64,000 bases of DNA, from positions 1 to 64,000 of the forward strand of contig NZ_KB905166.1 in NCBI RefSeq assembly GCF_000378625.1. Reading direction: 5' to 3'. Position numbers and translations under genes: made by a program. This DNA is from Colwellia piezophila ATCC BAA-637 (GTDB taxonomy: Bacteria > Pseudomonadota > Gammaproteobacteria > Enterobacterales > Alteromonadaceae). Under the pieces are notes generated by a model that was given only the letters and a program-made list of their open reading frames with translations, had not been told where the DNA came from and made no database searches. Shown piece by piece: positions 18,756 through 29,084 of the stretch. How positions within the stretch are numbered: the stretch's first letter is position 1; the number at the start of each line of letters is the position of its first letter.

Positions 18756-21700
18756 CTAATCAATATCAAATGAATAATAAAGATCACTCGATTTTTCGAT
18801 GCCACTAACGACTTCTAACCATAATCGATTCAGTAAATATAATCTTACCGTCAATTCATTAATCGGCTCATAGACGCCAATACCATATTTTAGATAAACC
18901 CGTTCGCCGATATAACCACTGATGGTTGCTTGGGTAGTATCGCCTTCGCCCTCAGTATCTACTGCTATATTACTGATGAGGGGGACTTTCTCTAATTGGT
19001 CAATGATGCCGACACTATTTGTTACGCCAAAACCAATCAGCATACTTGCTGCTGCGGTGCTACTGCCGCCACCAGAATCCAAACCTCGCCCTCGAGCTAA
19101 GTAAGATAACATTTCAGGGGCTTCCATGGTTGGCGTCGAGAATAATTGTATATCTAAGGCGTCAGCTAAACCGGTGATTTTTAGGCCAACTTCAATATCT
19201 TCCGATTTAATATGTCTACTGGCGCGCAAATTAAAATAGGGGTTAGTGAGTGGGCCATTAAAGCTTATTTCCCCTTTCTCGATAGTTAGCTTTTGTCCAT
19301 AAGCTTGGTAGGTACCATTTTCAGATTGAATGTTACCAAAAAGCTGTAGCGGTTTGCTTGGCTGTTGTGTTATCTGTAATTGGCCAAACAAATTACTTTC
19401 TAGACCTTGTCCTGAAACGGTAAATGCTTTGGCGATATTGAGACTGACATCGGTTTTGAGCACTATTCCGGATCTTTGTTTAAATAGCTCTTTACCTTGA
19501 TCATCAATAAAAATGACGTCGTCACTTAGTTTAATACTGCCTTGTGGTAGCTTTTCAATGTTATAACTTCCCTCAAGCACATTGAGCATGCCACTAATGG
19601 TGAGTACTTTTTCTTTTAATGAAAAGTTTAAGGTGGGTGATATCTTCGCTATTAATTGCGGGGGAAATACTATGGGAAGTTGTTTGGCGTGCAGATCTAT
19701 ATCGACAGTAAAACCGTCTTGCCAAGCAAGATGGCCATTGAGGGTTGCTTTGTCCTCTTGTATGAAAAAACCCGCCAGTATTTCTGCCTGATTATTGTTT
19801 ATTTGAAGTTCAGCGCTAACTTTTTCTAGTTTATTGGGGTTTTGACTTAACAGTAACTCGCCGCCATCGAGTGCTATTTTTCCGTTTATAAGCGGCGCCT
19901 TTATCGTACCATGCACTGCTAGCTCGGCAGTTACGTAGCCTTGTAAATCAATTACGTTGTGAATTAGGGCTTGAAAGGGTTGCAAGTTAAACTGATTAAG
20001 TTCTATTTGAGCTTCAAGAGGTAGCTCATCAATAGGTAATTCATCAGTAAAGTGAATGCTTGAGGTGATGTTTATCAGCGGTTTTTCTTGTCCGTCTTGT
20101 AATTGGAATTTACTGGTCATCTTCGTTTCGTTTACCTTGAACGAAAGCTCACCAAAGCGCCATTGACTCACTTGTTTATCATTGTACTGATCAGTGATTT
20201 TTATGTTGCCAGATGACAAAGCAAAATCAGCTTGTGCTGACAGGGCTTGAGTAGGTGACCATTGTGCAGTTATATCACCTGAAATCTTACTTTGTAGTTG
20301 CACCTCGTTGGGCAAAAACATCTTATCTATTAACGATAAATCTAAGTTTAAGGCGAGTGTTAACTCTCCTGATTCACCAACAATGGCATCAAAAGGTAAA
20401 CACACTTCAATGCCGCTACCTTGCCAGCAATGTTTCTCTATGCGTAGCTGCTGATCGTTTAAATTAAAATTCAATGAGAAAACGTGGTTATTGCGCAACG
20501 TTTCTTGCTGATAAGTTAATGCTGCTTCTTCAATAGCGCCTTGCCAATTGTTTTGTGCTTCATGCCACTGGCCTGATAACGTTAAATTCCCGGCAAGTTC
20601 GCCTTGCCAATTAAGTTGTAACTGGTGCTCAGCAAGATCACCGGCAATATTAAGGAAAATATTGGGGATACTGGTAGTACTGCTTTTATCGGTGATATCC
20701 AACCAATCATTTTTTACTGTCAACTGCGTTTTATGATTGTTAAATGGCTGATAACTGGCGGTTATGTTTAACATTGGGCTATAAAACTGCTGCCAATGGA
20801 GATTATTCAACTGAGTATTAAGGGTAATAACGGGGTCATTTTTACTGCCCTTAATGCTGAAATCACTGGTGACAGTTCCGTTTGCGAATGGATACCAACG
20901 ATTAATCTCTGCAATGGTTAATTGACCGTTAACGTGCCAGTTATTATCGTCAACCGTTTGTAATGTTAACTGGTCCTTATCAAAGACAACCAACAGCTCT
21001 CCTTGTGCTAGGTCACCGGAAGAGAAGTAACCGGATTGATTCAAGGCGATATCACCTTTAATGAGGAACTCAGAATCATTAATAAAACCAGATACATCGG
21101 TATCGTTCACCGAGATTGCCCATTTTGATGATGACCAAGAACCAGAGCTGCCGATCTTTCCTGAAATTCGCCCCTTGATAACATCAGGCAATAAGTCTTC
21201 AATAAAGTTGTCTTGGGATTCGGCGTTAACGTTCGTGTTGGCGTTTACGTTAGTGGAGGCATGAGTACTGTTAATATCGCTTGGAAAAACTAACGCCTTG
21301 AGGTCGATTTTCGGTAAAGAAAAACCAGAGGAATCAGCAAACAATTGCCAACTTGTCGCCGTTGACTGCAGGTCAATATGGCCGTGTAGTCCTAACTGAC
21401 TGTTAGAGTTTTTTTCGTTGAACGCCAATTCATTCAGGGTGATTAAGCCTTGTTGATGTCTCGCCGATACTTTCAATTGAGCATTCTTATAACCGTAGCT
21501 ATTAAGTTGGCTAGTTAAATGAAGTGTTTGCTCAACTAAATCACCAGTAACGTCGAATGACAAAGACGATGGTTTGCCGTATTGCGCTAAAGACAAGGGT
21601 AGGGGTAATTTATCAGCCGATAATTGTAGTTCAAAAGGAAGTTGCGGGTGCGTTAAGTTAATTTTCCCCTGGCTGCTCAGCGATACGCTACCGTTACTGG

Positions 21701-22766
21701 TAATATTCGCGCTTAACTCAGCAAAGGAGCCTTGCAGGTTGAGTTCTACTGTTGAGTTAGACGCTTGTGGCCAATGGGGCACATTATCTAGTTGGGCGAT
21801 TACCTGCGCATTGATTTGATAAGGTGGTATAAGTACCGTCTTGAGCGCAGACTGCTTAATTTCATAGTCTGCTGTTGAAGTTTTAAAATCAGTGATGTTA
21901 ACGTCATTGTTTGACCAAGTCGCCGTCAGATGGTTACGTAGATACGGCCAGGGTTCATCATTGTTAACCGATATGTTAACCGGTCTGTTTGCCTTTAATT
22001 CGATAATACGGAGTTGTTCAACGAATAATTGTTGCACGGCTAACGAGATAGGTAAATTAACTTCAGGCAAGGTACTAAAAGCAGCATAGACTTTGTTTTC
22101 AGGTTCAGGTTCAGCTTCGAGTTTTTGAGTTGTTGATGATGTTGATCCAGTTTCACTTTTTTCTAATGTTATGGTTAATTTATTGGCAGTAGGCTTGTTG
22201 AAGGTAAATTGGCTCGCCTTAATGTCTACTTGCGTGGTGAATTGCTCAATAGCTATCACAGTTTGGTTAATTGCTAGATAGCTGTTGGACAATTCAACAG
22301 CTTTCGCTTCAATGGCAAAAGGCATGACAAACAAACTATCAATATTTACCGTAGCAGCATCCAATTTTGTCTTATCAATAGAAGTTGCAATTGTTGGCTT
22401 GATATCATGGTTACCTTCGGTTTCATTGGCATAAGTTAATGAAAAATTAGCGACTTTTAATGTCTCAATACAGAGTGTTTTGCGCCAAGAGCAAGAGAAA
22501 TCAATTACAGCCGCTAAATCCGTCACTTTAATATCTATCGTTGCTAACTCCAGGTGAAAAGAGTTGAGCTCAATATCTCTTATTAATGAGCCAGCCTTGT
22601 AATCCGCATTAAAGCCATCGATGTTATTCAGTAAGCTAACCGTTAATTGGCTACCTATGGGTGTGGTCAGTAAAACGGTACCTAAACAAAAAAGTAGGAT
22701 TAACCACTTCATCACTTTATAAGTAAATTTATAAGCCATGTTATATGTCATTTTTCGCCAAATCAT
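18756..22766 (-). CDS. tamB: translocation and assembly module subunit TamB
   Basis: 1336 residues. One N-terminal TM helix (about 19-37) anchors the protein in the inner membrane, followed by a long beta-rich AsmA-like body that spans the periplasm and a C-terminal TamB (DUF490) domain (IQLFSTPTMEAPEMLSYL, SMLIGFGVTNSVGIIDQLEKV, VYLKYGIGVYEPINELTVRL, YYSFDID end). Members bridge inner and outer membranes and support outer-membrane protein assembly or glycerophospholipid transport. The ATG overlaps the tamA stop by 4 bases, so the pair is coupled. Length fits the family. Confidence 0.95.
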   Translation of the reverse strand: MIWRKMTYNMAYKFTYKVMKWLILLFCLGTVLLTTPIGSQLTVSLLNNIDGFNADYKAGSLIRDIELNSFHLELATIDIKVTDLAAVIDFSCSWRKTLCIETLKVANFSLTYANETEGNHDIKPTIATSIDKTKLDAATVNIDSLFVMPFAIEAKAVELSNSYLAINQTVIAIEQFTTQVDIKASQFTFNKPTANKLTITLEKSETGSTSSTTQKLEAEPEPENKVYAAFSTLPEVNLPISLAVQQLFVEQLRIIELKANRPVNISVNNDEPWPYLRNHLTATWSNNDVNITDFKTSTADYEIKQSALKTVLIPPYQINAQVIAQLDNVPHWPQASNSTVELNLQGSFAELSANITSNGSVSLSSQGKINLTHPQLPFELQLSADKLPLPLSLAQYGKPSSLSFDVTGDLVEQTLHLTSQLNSYGYKNAQLKVSARHQQGLITLNELAFNEKNSNSQLGLHGHIDLQSTATSWQLFADSSGFSLPKIDLKALVFPSDINSTHASTNVNANTNVNAESQDNFIEDLLPDVIKGRISGKIGSSGSWSSSKWAISVNDTDVSGFINDSEFLIKGDIALNQSGYFSSGDLAQGELLVVFDKDQLTLQTVDDNNWHVNGQLTIAEINRWYPFANGTVTSDFSIKGSKNDPVITLNTQLNNLHWQQFYSPMLNITASYQPFNNHKTQLTVKNDWLDITDKSSTTSIPNIFLNIAGDLAEHQLQLNWQGELAGNLTLSGQWHEAQNNWQGAIEEAALTYQQETLRNNHVFSLNFNLNDQQLRIEKHCWQGSGIEVCLPFDAIVGESGELTLALNLDLSLIDKMFLPNEVQLQSKISGDITAQWSPTQALSAQADFALSSGNIKITDQYNDKQVSQWRFGELSFKVNETKMTSKFQLQDGQEKPLINITSSIHFTDELPIDELPLEAQIELNQFNLQPFQALIHNVIDLQGYVTAELAVHGTIKAPLINGKIALDGGELLLSQNPNKLEKVSAELQINNNQAEILAGFFIQEDKATLNGHLAWQDGFTVDIDLHAKQLPIVFPPQLIAKISPTLNFSLKEKVLTISGMLNVLEGSYNIEKLPQGSIKLSDDVIFIDDQGKELFKQRSGIVLKTDVSLNIAKAFTVSGQGLESNLFGQLQITQQPSKPLQLFGNIQSENGTYQAYGQKLTIEKGEISFNGPLTNPYFNLRASRHIKSEDIEVGLKITGLADALDIQLFSTPTMEAPEMLSYLARGRGLDSGGGSSTAAASMLIGFGVTNSVGIIDQLEKVPLISNIAVDTEGEGDTTQATISGYIGERVYLKYGIGVYEPINELTVRLYLLNRLWLEVVSGIEKSSDLYYSFDID

Positions 22767-24604
22767 AGTTCAGCGCCTAAGCTAACATGCAGTCGCCAAC
22801 TATTTTTTTCATCATCATAATCATTAATACCATAGGCAGCATCAAACTTTATCGCGCCCACCGGTGAAATATAATGTAAACCTGAGCCAAAAGAGTAGAC
22901 CGGCTCAAATTCACCTTTGTTAGCAGCACTACCACCGTCGGAGAATAGGGCAATACGCCATTTGTCGTTAAGATAATATTGATATTCTATGCTTGCCACC
23001 ATCAGCCTGGTACTACCAACAACAATGGGCTCTGCTTGTTCAGGATCGGATGAAGAGGGAATGGTTGAACCAATTGATTGGTATTCAAACCCCCTTATAC
23101 TTTGGTCGCCACCGGCATAAAAACGTAAAGAAGGGGCTAATTGTGCATCTCGGTCAACATAAATGGCCCCTAGCTCTGCACGGGTGACTAAACGGTGTTT
23201 AGGCTTCAAGGTGGTAATGTAATTCCACCTTGCATGAATCCTGAAGAAGCTATTATCAGACCCGGCTTTTAAATGGGCCCCTTCAATATTGTAGGTTTGT
23301 CGAAAACCTCCGCTTGGGTCTAATGGCGATCCTGAACGTTTTGTTCTTGACCAAGTGATGCCAGGGATAAGGTAATTTGCTGCATCTAACTCAGACCAAT
23401 CAGGATTCGGTGCATTGACATCAAGTTCATACTTCCATGCCTCTTTATGAAAACGGGTATAAATTTGTCTTTGCCATAAATTGCTGCTGACTAACCTACC
23501 AATTTTCGTTGAGAAGTATTTAGTTCTCAGATCTGCATAGTCTTCTTCTTCCATGCTAACTTGAAATTGAAGTAAGTCATTTCTGGGGTGGCTCAAAGGC
23601 ACACTGTAAATAAACCTACCTAACGGATTTTTTTCAGAATATTCCAATTTAGTTTCTTGAAAGTGGCCATATTTGTTGATTAAAGGTGTACGCCAGGCGG
23701 CAGAAATACGAAATTCGGTATCGGTTGCATAACCAATACCAAAATCGAATTGATGACTTTTAGCGGGGGTTAGCGTGACATCAATGGGAACAATGTATTG
23801 ATGATTAACATTATCTTCAATCTTGTCACTGGCTACAGCGATAATACTGCCAAAGTATTGCGTTGATTGCAGTTGATTTTGTAGCTCATGAAAAGAACTG
23901 GTACTGTAATATTCATTTTTGTGAAAAGGGATTAAGCTTGATAACAACTCAGGCTCTAAATCAAAATCATTAAAGGTAACGTCGCCAAATTGAAAACGTG
24001 GGCCACTGTTATAGTGCAAGGTAATATCAGCGTATTGATATTGCGCTTTTATCGCTATTTTACTTTCAATTAATTCGCCGTTGAAATAACCCCGTTGTAA
24101 TCCTAAAGAAAGCAGATCAGACTTTAAATCTTCGTACTTGCCATGATGAAGAATATCCCCTTTTTTCATATTATGATTGTTAAGTAACGCTTGAAAAACA
24201 GGGTCCTTACTCGCCTCACCATCAAGGCTAATAACCACTTTATCGAGTAAAGTAGGCGAGTTTAAGGTGATGTTAATAATAAGCTGCGATGAGTCGTTAT
24301 CAGCTTCTTCGCCATTAACTTTTGCTGAAATGACGGATGAAATAACTTCGGCTCGATAATAGCCAAGTGCTTGCAGTGCTTGGTAAGTGTTATCTTTGGC
24401 GCTATAAATAAAAGCAGAGCGGGCTATGTCACTATCGGGCAATTTACCTAAATGGGAGTGTATGTTGTGTTTTACAGCTTTGGGAAGTTTACCCTCGAGT
24501 GTGACAACTAAATTACTTGCGTACAATGAGTGACTTATTATGAAAAGAACAAAGCCTGTGGCTAATAGCCTAAAAGCGTACATTACGTGGTAAACCAATA
24601 ACAA
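22763..24604 (-). CDS. tamA: translocation and assembly module subunit TamA (Omp85)
   Basis: 613 residues. A signal peptide (ending SLYAS) is followed by three POTRA-like domains (about 31-275) and a 16-strand Omp85 barrel. Barrel landmarks are GIGYATDTEFRISAAWRTPLINKYGH, YAGGDQSIRGFEYQSIG (the conserved RGF/Y loop motif) and GAIKFDAAYGIND. It sits in the outer membrane and partners with TamB. It is the first gene of the tamAB operon; the start is at 24604, probably TTG, with an ATG shortly downstream as an alternative. Confidence 0.95.
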   Translation of the reverse strand: MLLVYHVMYAFRLLATGFVLFIISHSLYASNLVVTLEGKLPKAVKHNIHSHLGKLPDSDIARSAFIYSAKDNTYQALQALGYYRAEVISSVISAKVNGEEADNDSSQLIINITLNSPTLLDKVVISLDGEASKDPVFQALLNNHNMKKGDILHHGKYEDLKSDLLSLGLQRGYFNGELIESKIAIKAQYQYADITLHYNSGPRFQFGDVTFNDFDLEPELLSSLIPFHKNEYYSTSSFHELQNQLQSTQYFGSIIAVASDKIEDNVNHQYIVPIDVTLTPAKSHQFDFGIGYATDTEFRISAAWRTPLINKYGHFQETKLEYSEKNPLGRFIYSVPLSHPRNDLLQFQVSMEEEDYADLRTKYFSTKIGRLVSSNLWQRQIYTRFHKEAWKYELDVNAPNPDWSELDAANYLIPGITWSRTKRSGSPLDPSGGFRQTYNIEGAHLKAGSDNSFFRIHARWNYITTLKPKHRLVTRAELGAIYVDRDAQLAPSLRFYAGGDQSIRGFEYQSIGSTIPSSSDPEQAEPIVVGSTRLMVASIEYQYYLNDKWRIALFSDGGSAANKGEFEPVYSFGSGLHYISPVGAIKFDAAYGINDYDDEKNSWRLHVSLGAEL

Positions 24605-24840
24605 GTAGATATCATAATTCTAGGGTCGCTACCAACTATATAGGTGATTAAGGAACTGTATTTTTTAGTTATTATCGCATGAATACTAAGATAAAAGCGA
24701 CCACAGATGTTACAAGTCAATACCATTATAGCTTCGCTAATAGTGTTGTTATTTCAACCCTGATGCGGGGTAACATTCACGCTGCTAGCGCCCCTTTAAT
24801 AAATAGGGCAGAATAAAAGACTACTAAGGAGAATCCACAC

Positions 24841-25920
24841 ATGGAAGATAAGCAGTTTTCTCAAAAAGAGGCACAACAGCGCGTTGATCAAATTTATGCC
24901 TTTCAACAGGAAATGCTTGAATTAGAAAATGACGATGTATTAATGATACCTGCTGAGCATGTGAGCAAGGTTGAGGATCACCATCGTCAGTTATTGCTAA
25001 AGCTATCTTCAATGTATGACGTGGATACCAGTATTCAAGCCAAACAATTGACCCTAGGCATGAAAATAGCGTCACTGTTTGGCGCATTAGCCATGGCGAT
25101 CAGTCTATTCTTTCTGTTTTATCAATTTTGGGGCTACCTTAGTACGACTATTCAAGTGGCCATATTAATTATCGCACCCGTTGTACTATTCTTGTTAGCG
25201 TTACATCTCGCTCAACAAGAAAAAAACAGCTACTTTTCAAAAATTGCCGCCTTGGTAAGTTTGTCCTGTTTTGTCTTAAATCTTTCAATGTTGGGGCAAA
25301 TATTTAATATTACTCCCTCACCAAATGCCTTTGTCATATGGGCCGCTTTTAGTTTTACCCTCGCTTATGCTTGTAATGCACGCTTGTTATTATTCTTTGG
25401 TATTGTCTGTGTCAGTAGCTTTATTGCCATGAAAATGGGCAGTTGGAGTGGCATGTATTGGATAAGTTTTGGCGAAAGGCCGGAAAATTTTATCATACCG
25501 AGTTTGGTCATCTTTATATTACCGCATTTTGCTAATCACAAACACTTCACCGGTTTTGACTCCATCTACCGAGTAATGGCGATGATAATGTTATTCCTGC
25601 CAGTATTAATACTCTCTAATTGGGGGGAAATAAGTTATTTAAGCTGGTCTTCCGATACCATTGAAGGTTTTTACCAACTGATCGGTTTTGTCTTGTCGGC
25701 AGCGGCGATTTGGCTAGGGGTTAAGCGTCATTGGGGTGAAGTAACCAATACCGGTAATGTCTTTTTTATCTTATTTCTTTATACCAAACTTTTTGATTGG
25801 TGGTGGGATTCGATACCTAAATATATCTTCTTCTTCGTTTTAGGCCTAACGGCTTTACTTGCCTTAATGGTGTTTAAGCGGATCCGTTTAAGCAATATCA
25901 GCGAAGGAGTCTCACAATGA
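24841..25920 (+). CDS. DUF2157 polytopic membrane protein
   Basis: 359 residues: a cytoplasmic N-terminal region of about 75 residues with charged helices (SQKEAQQRVDQIYAFQQEM), then about ten hydrophobic segments (for example GALAMAISLFFLFYQFW, VFFILFLYTKLFDWWWD). This is the DUF2157 pattern. Function unknown. The stop overlaps the next gene's ATG (ATGA), and DUF2157 with DUF4824 is a familiar pair. AAGGAG precedes the start by a few bases. Confidence 0.8.
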   Translation: MEDKQFSQKEAQQRVDQIYAFQQEMLELENDDVLMIPAEHVSKVEDHHRQLLLKLSSMYDVDTSIQAKQLTLGMKIASLFGALAMAISLFFLFYQFWGYLSTTIQVAILIIAPVVLFLLALHLAQQEKNSYFSKIAALVSLSCFVLNLSMLGQIFNITPSPNAFVIWAAFSFTLAYACNARLLLFFGIVCVSSFIAMKMGSWSGMYWISFGERPENFIIPSLVIFILPHFANHKHFTGFDSIYRVMAMIMLFLPVLILSNWGEISYLSWSSDTIEGFYQLIGFVLSAAAIWLGVKRHWGEVTNTGNVFFILFLYTKLFDWWWDSIPKYIFFFVLGLTALLALMVFKRIRLSNISEGVSQ

Positions 25921-26720
25921 AAAAGTACCTGTTAATTGGGCTGACAATATTAATTGGCACTAATATAGTGGCATTGAGCGGTACTGCCTATAATCGTATG
26001 GGTGGAGTTACCGCACAATTAATGCTTAGTGAAAGGGAGCTATCTCTTCCTTACATTAGCCGTTCTAAAAAAGAAAATTCGGGTCTATCCCTTGCCATTA
26101 TTTGGCGTACACCCACGGGTGATAGCGAAAACTATAGCCGGTATAATTCAAAAGATATAAAGATATACCAAGATGAACTCTTAGCGCTTGGCTTTGATCA
26201 AAGGGACGTTAAAGATAATTACTGGCTTGAGTCTAGAGAGCTGTATTGGGCATTTGAATTTGATGGTGCGCTTCATAAAGCAGAAATTGAAAAAGCAGCA
26301 ATGAAATACCAAAGCGCTTTAACAACTTTTCAAGAAAACCCCAACGATACTACCAGTCGTATGAAAACGGAATACAACGACAATCTAGAAAGAGAAAAAA
26401 CCACCAACAGTCGTTTATTTTTTATCGAAGCATCAGCTGATTATGAAACCTTGGCGGTCCAGTTCTCTGGTCAGCAAAATATAGTCATTGTTAAAGGGGT
26501 AGCTAAACCTTACTACCATAGTAATGATAAAGATTATAGCTTGATGTTAAGGCATTTATCGGTGCGTAATATTATGATTCCACTGGAATATACCCAAATA
26601 CTGGCTAATTTTAATAAACGAGATAGACGAAAGATTAACCTGCCTCGTTATGCCGTAGACATCAACTGGGGCAATCGTCTAGAGCCATGGATTGTTGAGG
26701 TAAAGAGCTTGTCTGATTAA
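25917..26720 (+). CDS. DUF4824 family protein
   Basis: 267 residues. It opens with a signal anchor (KKYLLIGLTILIGTNIVALSG) and the family-typical AYNRMGGVTAQLMLSERELSLP. The rest is predicted periplasmic, with FFIEASADYETL and a C-terminal LPRYAVDINWGNRLEPWIVEV. Function unknown. Translationally coupled to the DUF2157 gene, which suggests a two-protein membrane unit. Confidence 0.75.
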   Translation: MKKYLLIGLTILIGTNIVALSGTAYNRMGGVTAQLMLSERELSLPYISRSKKENSGLSLAIIWRTPTGDSENYSRYNSKDIKIYQDELLALGFDQRDVKDNYWLESRELYWAFEFDGALHKAEIEKAAMKYQSALTTFQENPNDTTSRMKTEYNDNLEREKTTNSRLFFIEASADYETLAVQFSGQQNIVIVKGVAKPYYHSNDKDYSLMLRHLSVRNIMIPLEYTQILANFNKRDRRKINLPRYAVDINWGNRLEPWIVEVKSLSD

Positions 26721-26847
26721 TGCTATTCGCGCCAGGGTGTTTGAGTTTGATGTCCTAATCAACTTGATAAATATAATCAATCTCTTATAGACAAAGTGTT
26801 TAATTGATGTAGTCTAAAATTTCAACTAAATTAAATAAGAATAAAAA

Positions 26848-27135
26848 ATGCAAAGATTAAAAGAATCTCAAGAAACGTTGACTCTTATTTATAACGCTTA
26901 TAATAAGGTCACAGTTAGTCCTCTAGCAGAATTAGAAATTGATGATGCCGAGGTATTGAAAAAAATGCTCAATACCGTGATGAATAGAGAATCAATATCA
27001 CATATACAAAATAAAAAAACGCTCAAAGAAAGTACCGAACTGCGTAGTGCTTTAGCTGATGTCTTATTGTTACTTGATAATTGTGATATCAAAGAAATTA
27101 AAGCGAATATGAAAAAAGCGATGGCAACGGCTTAA
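26848..27135 (+). CDS. small hypothetical protein
   Basis: 95 residues, charged, probably all helical and cytoplasmic; no domain recognised. A strong terminator follows at 27207, which supports its being a real transcription unit. No signal peptide or TM segment. Confidence 0.55.
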   Translation: MQRLKESQETLTLIYNAYNKVTVSPLAELEIDDAEVLKKMLNTVMNRESISHIQNKKTLKESTELRSALADVLLLLDNCDIKEIKANMKKAMATA

Positions 27136-27524
27136 TTAGCAAAAATAACATCCAGTTTATTGTTATAGTATTTTCCAATAAGTTATCCAATGCGCCACAC
27201 TCCTGAAAAGTTTCTGACCATAAATCAGAAACTTTTTTTGTCTCTAGTTAAAAGCTTTCACCTACTAACCAATATACTACCTTAAGTCATTAGACGGCTA
27301 TTTTCGGCCGAAATCCTGCTTGTATTACTTCGCACAAAACCATTGAATCTAACTTATGTTAAGTCTTAAAGTTCAGTCTTATGGCTACTAAGTTTAATTA
27401 TATCGATAATAGTGTGTTATTCCGCTGTCAAGCTTAGCTATATCAGCGTAGGATCTAGCTACTTTAGCTAAAAATAGGTTTGCACCTATCCCAATGGGGT
27501 AGTAGGTGTACTAATATCAAATAT
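27136..27524. other. 389-bp intergenic region
   Basis: Apart from the terminator at 27207-27239 and the leader of the GTPase gene, nothing is recognised. Confidence 0.5.
27207..27239 (+). terminator. rho-independent terminator
   Basis: AAAGTTTCTGA, 7-nt loop, TCAGAAACTTT, followed by a run of T. It ends the 26848-27135 unit. Confidence 0.85.
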
Positions 27525-28880
27525 ATGCAACCAACCGCAAAAACATCACTTAATCACGCTTTACTTATTTCTATTTGCACCCCTGACTTTAAAGGTGATG
27601 AGGCAACCGAATCACTAGCAGAGCTGGCGCGTTTAGTGACGACACTCGGCTTTAAAGTCGTGGGCACTCAATCACAGAAGCAAAGTTCGACTAAAAAAGT
27701 TAATGTACTGGGGTTAGGCAAGCTAGCTGAAATAGCACACCTTACCGGTAATAAAGGTGAAGTAAGCGTCGCAATAGATGAAAGCTTGGATGTATCTGCA
27801 GAACAAGTAGATGATACGCCATTTACTGATATTCCGTCAGACAACTTACCGTTTGCTTGTGCTGATGTTGTGGTATTTGATTGCGATTTAACTCCGTCTC
27901 AACTGCGTAATGTCGAGAATCAATTAGGTGTAGAGGTGTTTGACCGTACCGGCGTGATTATTGAAATATTTAGTCGTCATGCTCGTACCAAAACAGCAAA
28001 ATTACAAGTTGAAATTGCCCGTCTTAATTATGTAGCGCCGCGCCTACGTGAGACCTCATGTGGCGATAAAGAACGTCAAATGGGTAAAGGCGCTGGCGAA
28101 ACAACGCTAGAGCTAAACCGCCGTAAAGTGCGTGACCAGTTAGCTGATCTCAAGCGCGAGTTGGTCAGTGTTCAAAATGAAATGAAGGGCCGACGTACTC
28201 AACGCGCGGAACTATTTTGTGTCGCTTTAGTTGGTTATACCAATGCAGGAAAGTCATCATTGATGCGAGCGATTACCGGTAGTGATGTTGAAGGTGAAAA
28301 CAAACTGTTTGCCACCCTTGATACCACAGTTCGTGCCTTATTCCCCATCACTCAGCCTCGAATATTAGTGTCAGACACTGTTGGTTTTATTAAAAAACTA
28401 CCACACGATTTAGTCGCTTCATTTCACTCAACCTTAGCAGAAGCGCAGGATGCTTCATTATTACTCTATGTGGTAGATGCTTCAGATCCTTCTTTTCGTG
28501 CGCAACTTGATGTGGTGCATGGCGTGCTGGAAGAAGTAGGTGTTGAGGACAGTAGAAAATTACTGATATTAAACAAATCAGATCTACTTAGTGCTGAACA
28601 ACAACAAGCGCTGATGGAAGAATTTCCTGAAGCCATGATGACATCTGCTCGTAATAAGGCTGATGTCAGTAAATTACATAAATATATTGTTGGTATTGCC
28701 CAGGACGAGATGATCGAAGAAGAGATTATTGTTCCTTATACCGCTAAAGGCATCATAGGTGAAATTCGCTCAAGCATGAGTGTTACTAAGGAAGATTACG
28801 AGTTTGACCATATTAAGGTCACTGTAAGGTCAAACGCAATTGACTTAGCAAGACTCAAAAAGCGCATGTTGAGCTTATAG
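27525..28880 (+). CDS. hflX: HflX-type ribosome-associated GTPase
   Basis: GTPase of the Obg-HflX superfamily that binds 50S subunits or stalled ribosomes and helps split them. The N-terminal HflX domain contains GLGKLAEIA, VFDCDLTPSQLRNVE and the linker with GAGETTLELNRRKVRDQL. The G domain shows G1 GYTNAGKSS, G2 ATLDTT, G3 DTVGFI, G4 NKSD and G5 SARNK. I choose the ATG at 27525 because the family begins close to there; an in-frame TTG 15 codons upstream (27480) is possible. There is no hfq nearby, so this is not the classical hfq-hflX operon and may be a paralogue. Confidence 0.9.
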   Translation: MQPTAKTSLNHALLISICTPDFKGDEATESLAELARLVTTLGFKVVGTQSQKQSSTKKVNVLGLGKLAEIAHLTGNKGEVSVAIDESLDVSAEQVDDTPFTDIPSDNLPFACADVVVFDCDLTPSQLRNVENQLGVEVFDRTGVIIEIFSRHARTKTAKLQVEIARLNYVAPRLRETSCGDKERQMGKGAGETTLELNRRKVRDQLADLKRELVSVQNEMKGRRTQRAELFCVALVGYTNAGKSSLMRAITGSDVEGENKLFATLDTTVRALFPITQPRILVSDTVGFIKKLPHDLVASFHSTLAEAQDASLLLYVVDASDPSFRAQLDVVHGVLEEVGVEDSRKLLILNKSDLLSAEQQQALMEEFPEAMMTSARNKADVSKLHKYIVGIAQDEMIEEEIIVPYTAKGIIGEIRSSMSVTKEDYEFDHIKVTVRSNAIDLARLKKRMLSL

Positions 28881-29084
28881 AGCGTAATAGTTTACCTAAT
28901 TATTTAAACTGGTATGATGTGTTATTTTCAAAGCCATAATAAATCATCTGATAAATGTTAAGTCACTTTTTCGGTGAACTTATTTCAATGACTTATCTTG
29001 ATAACTTACTCCAATGACTTACTTTTTTGAAAAAATCCATTGGATAAGTTGTCAGCTTAATAGACTCTCATTAGGTAATACAAC

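Noticed and set aside
18922..22089. Several plus-strand open frames of 60-80 codons inside tamB
   Set aside because: They are shadows of the long minus-strand tamB frame; no ribosome sites or families.
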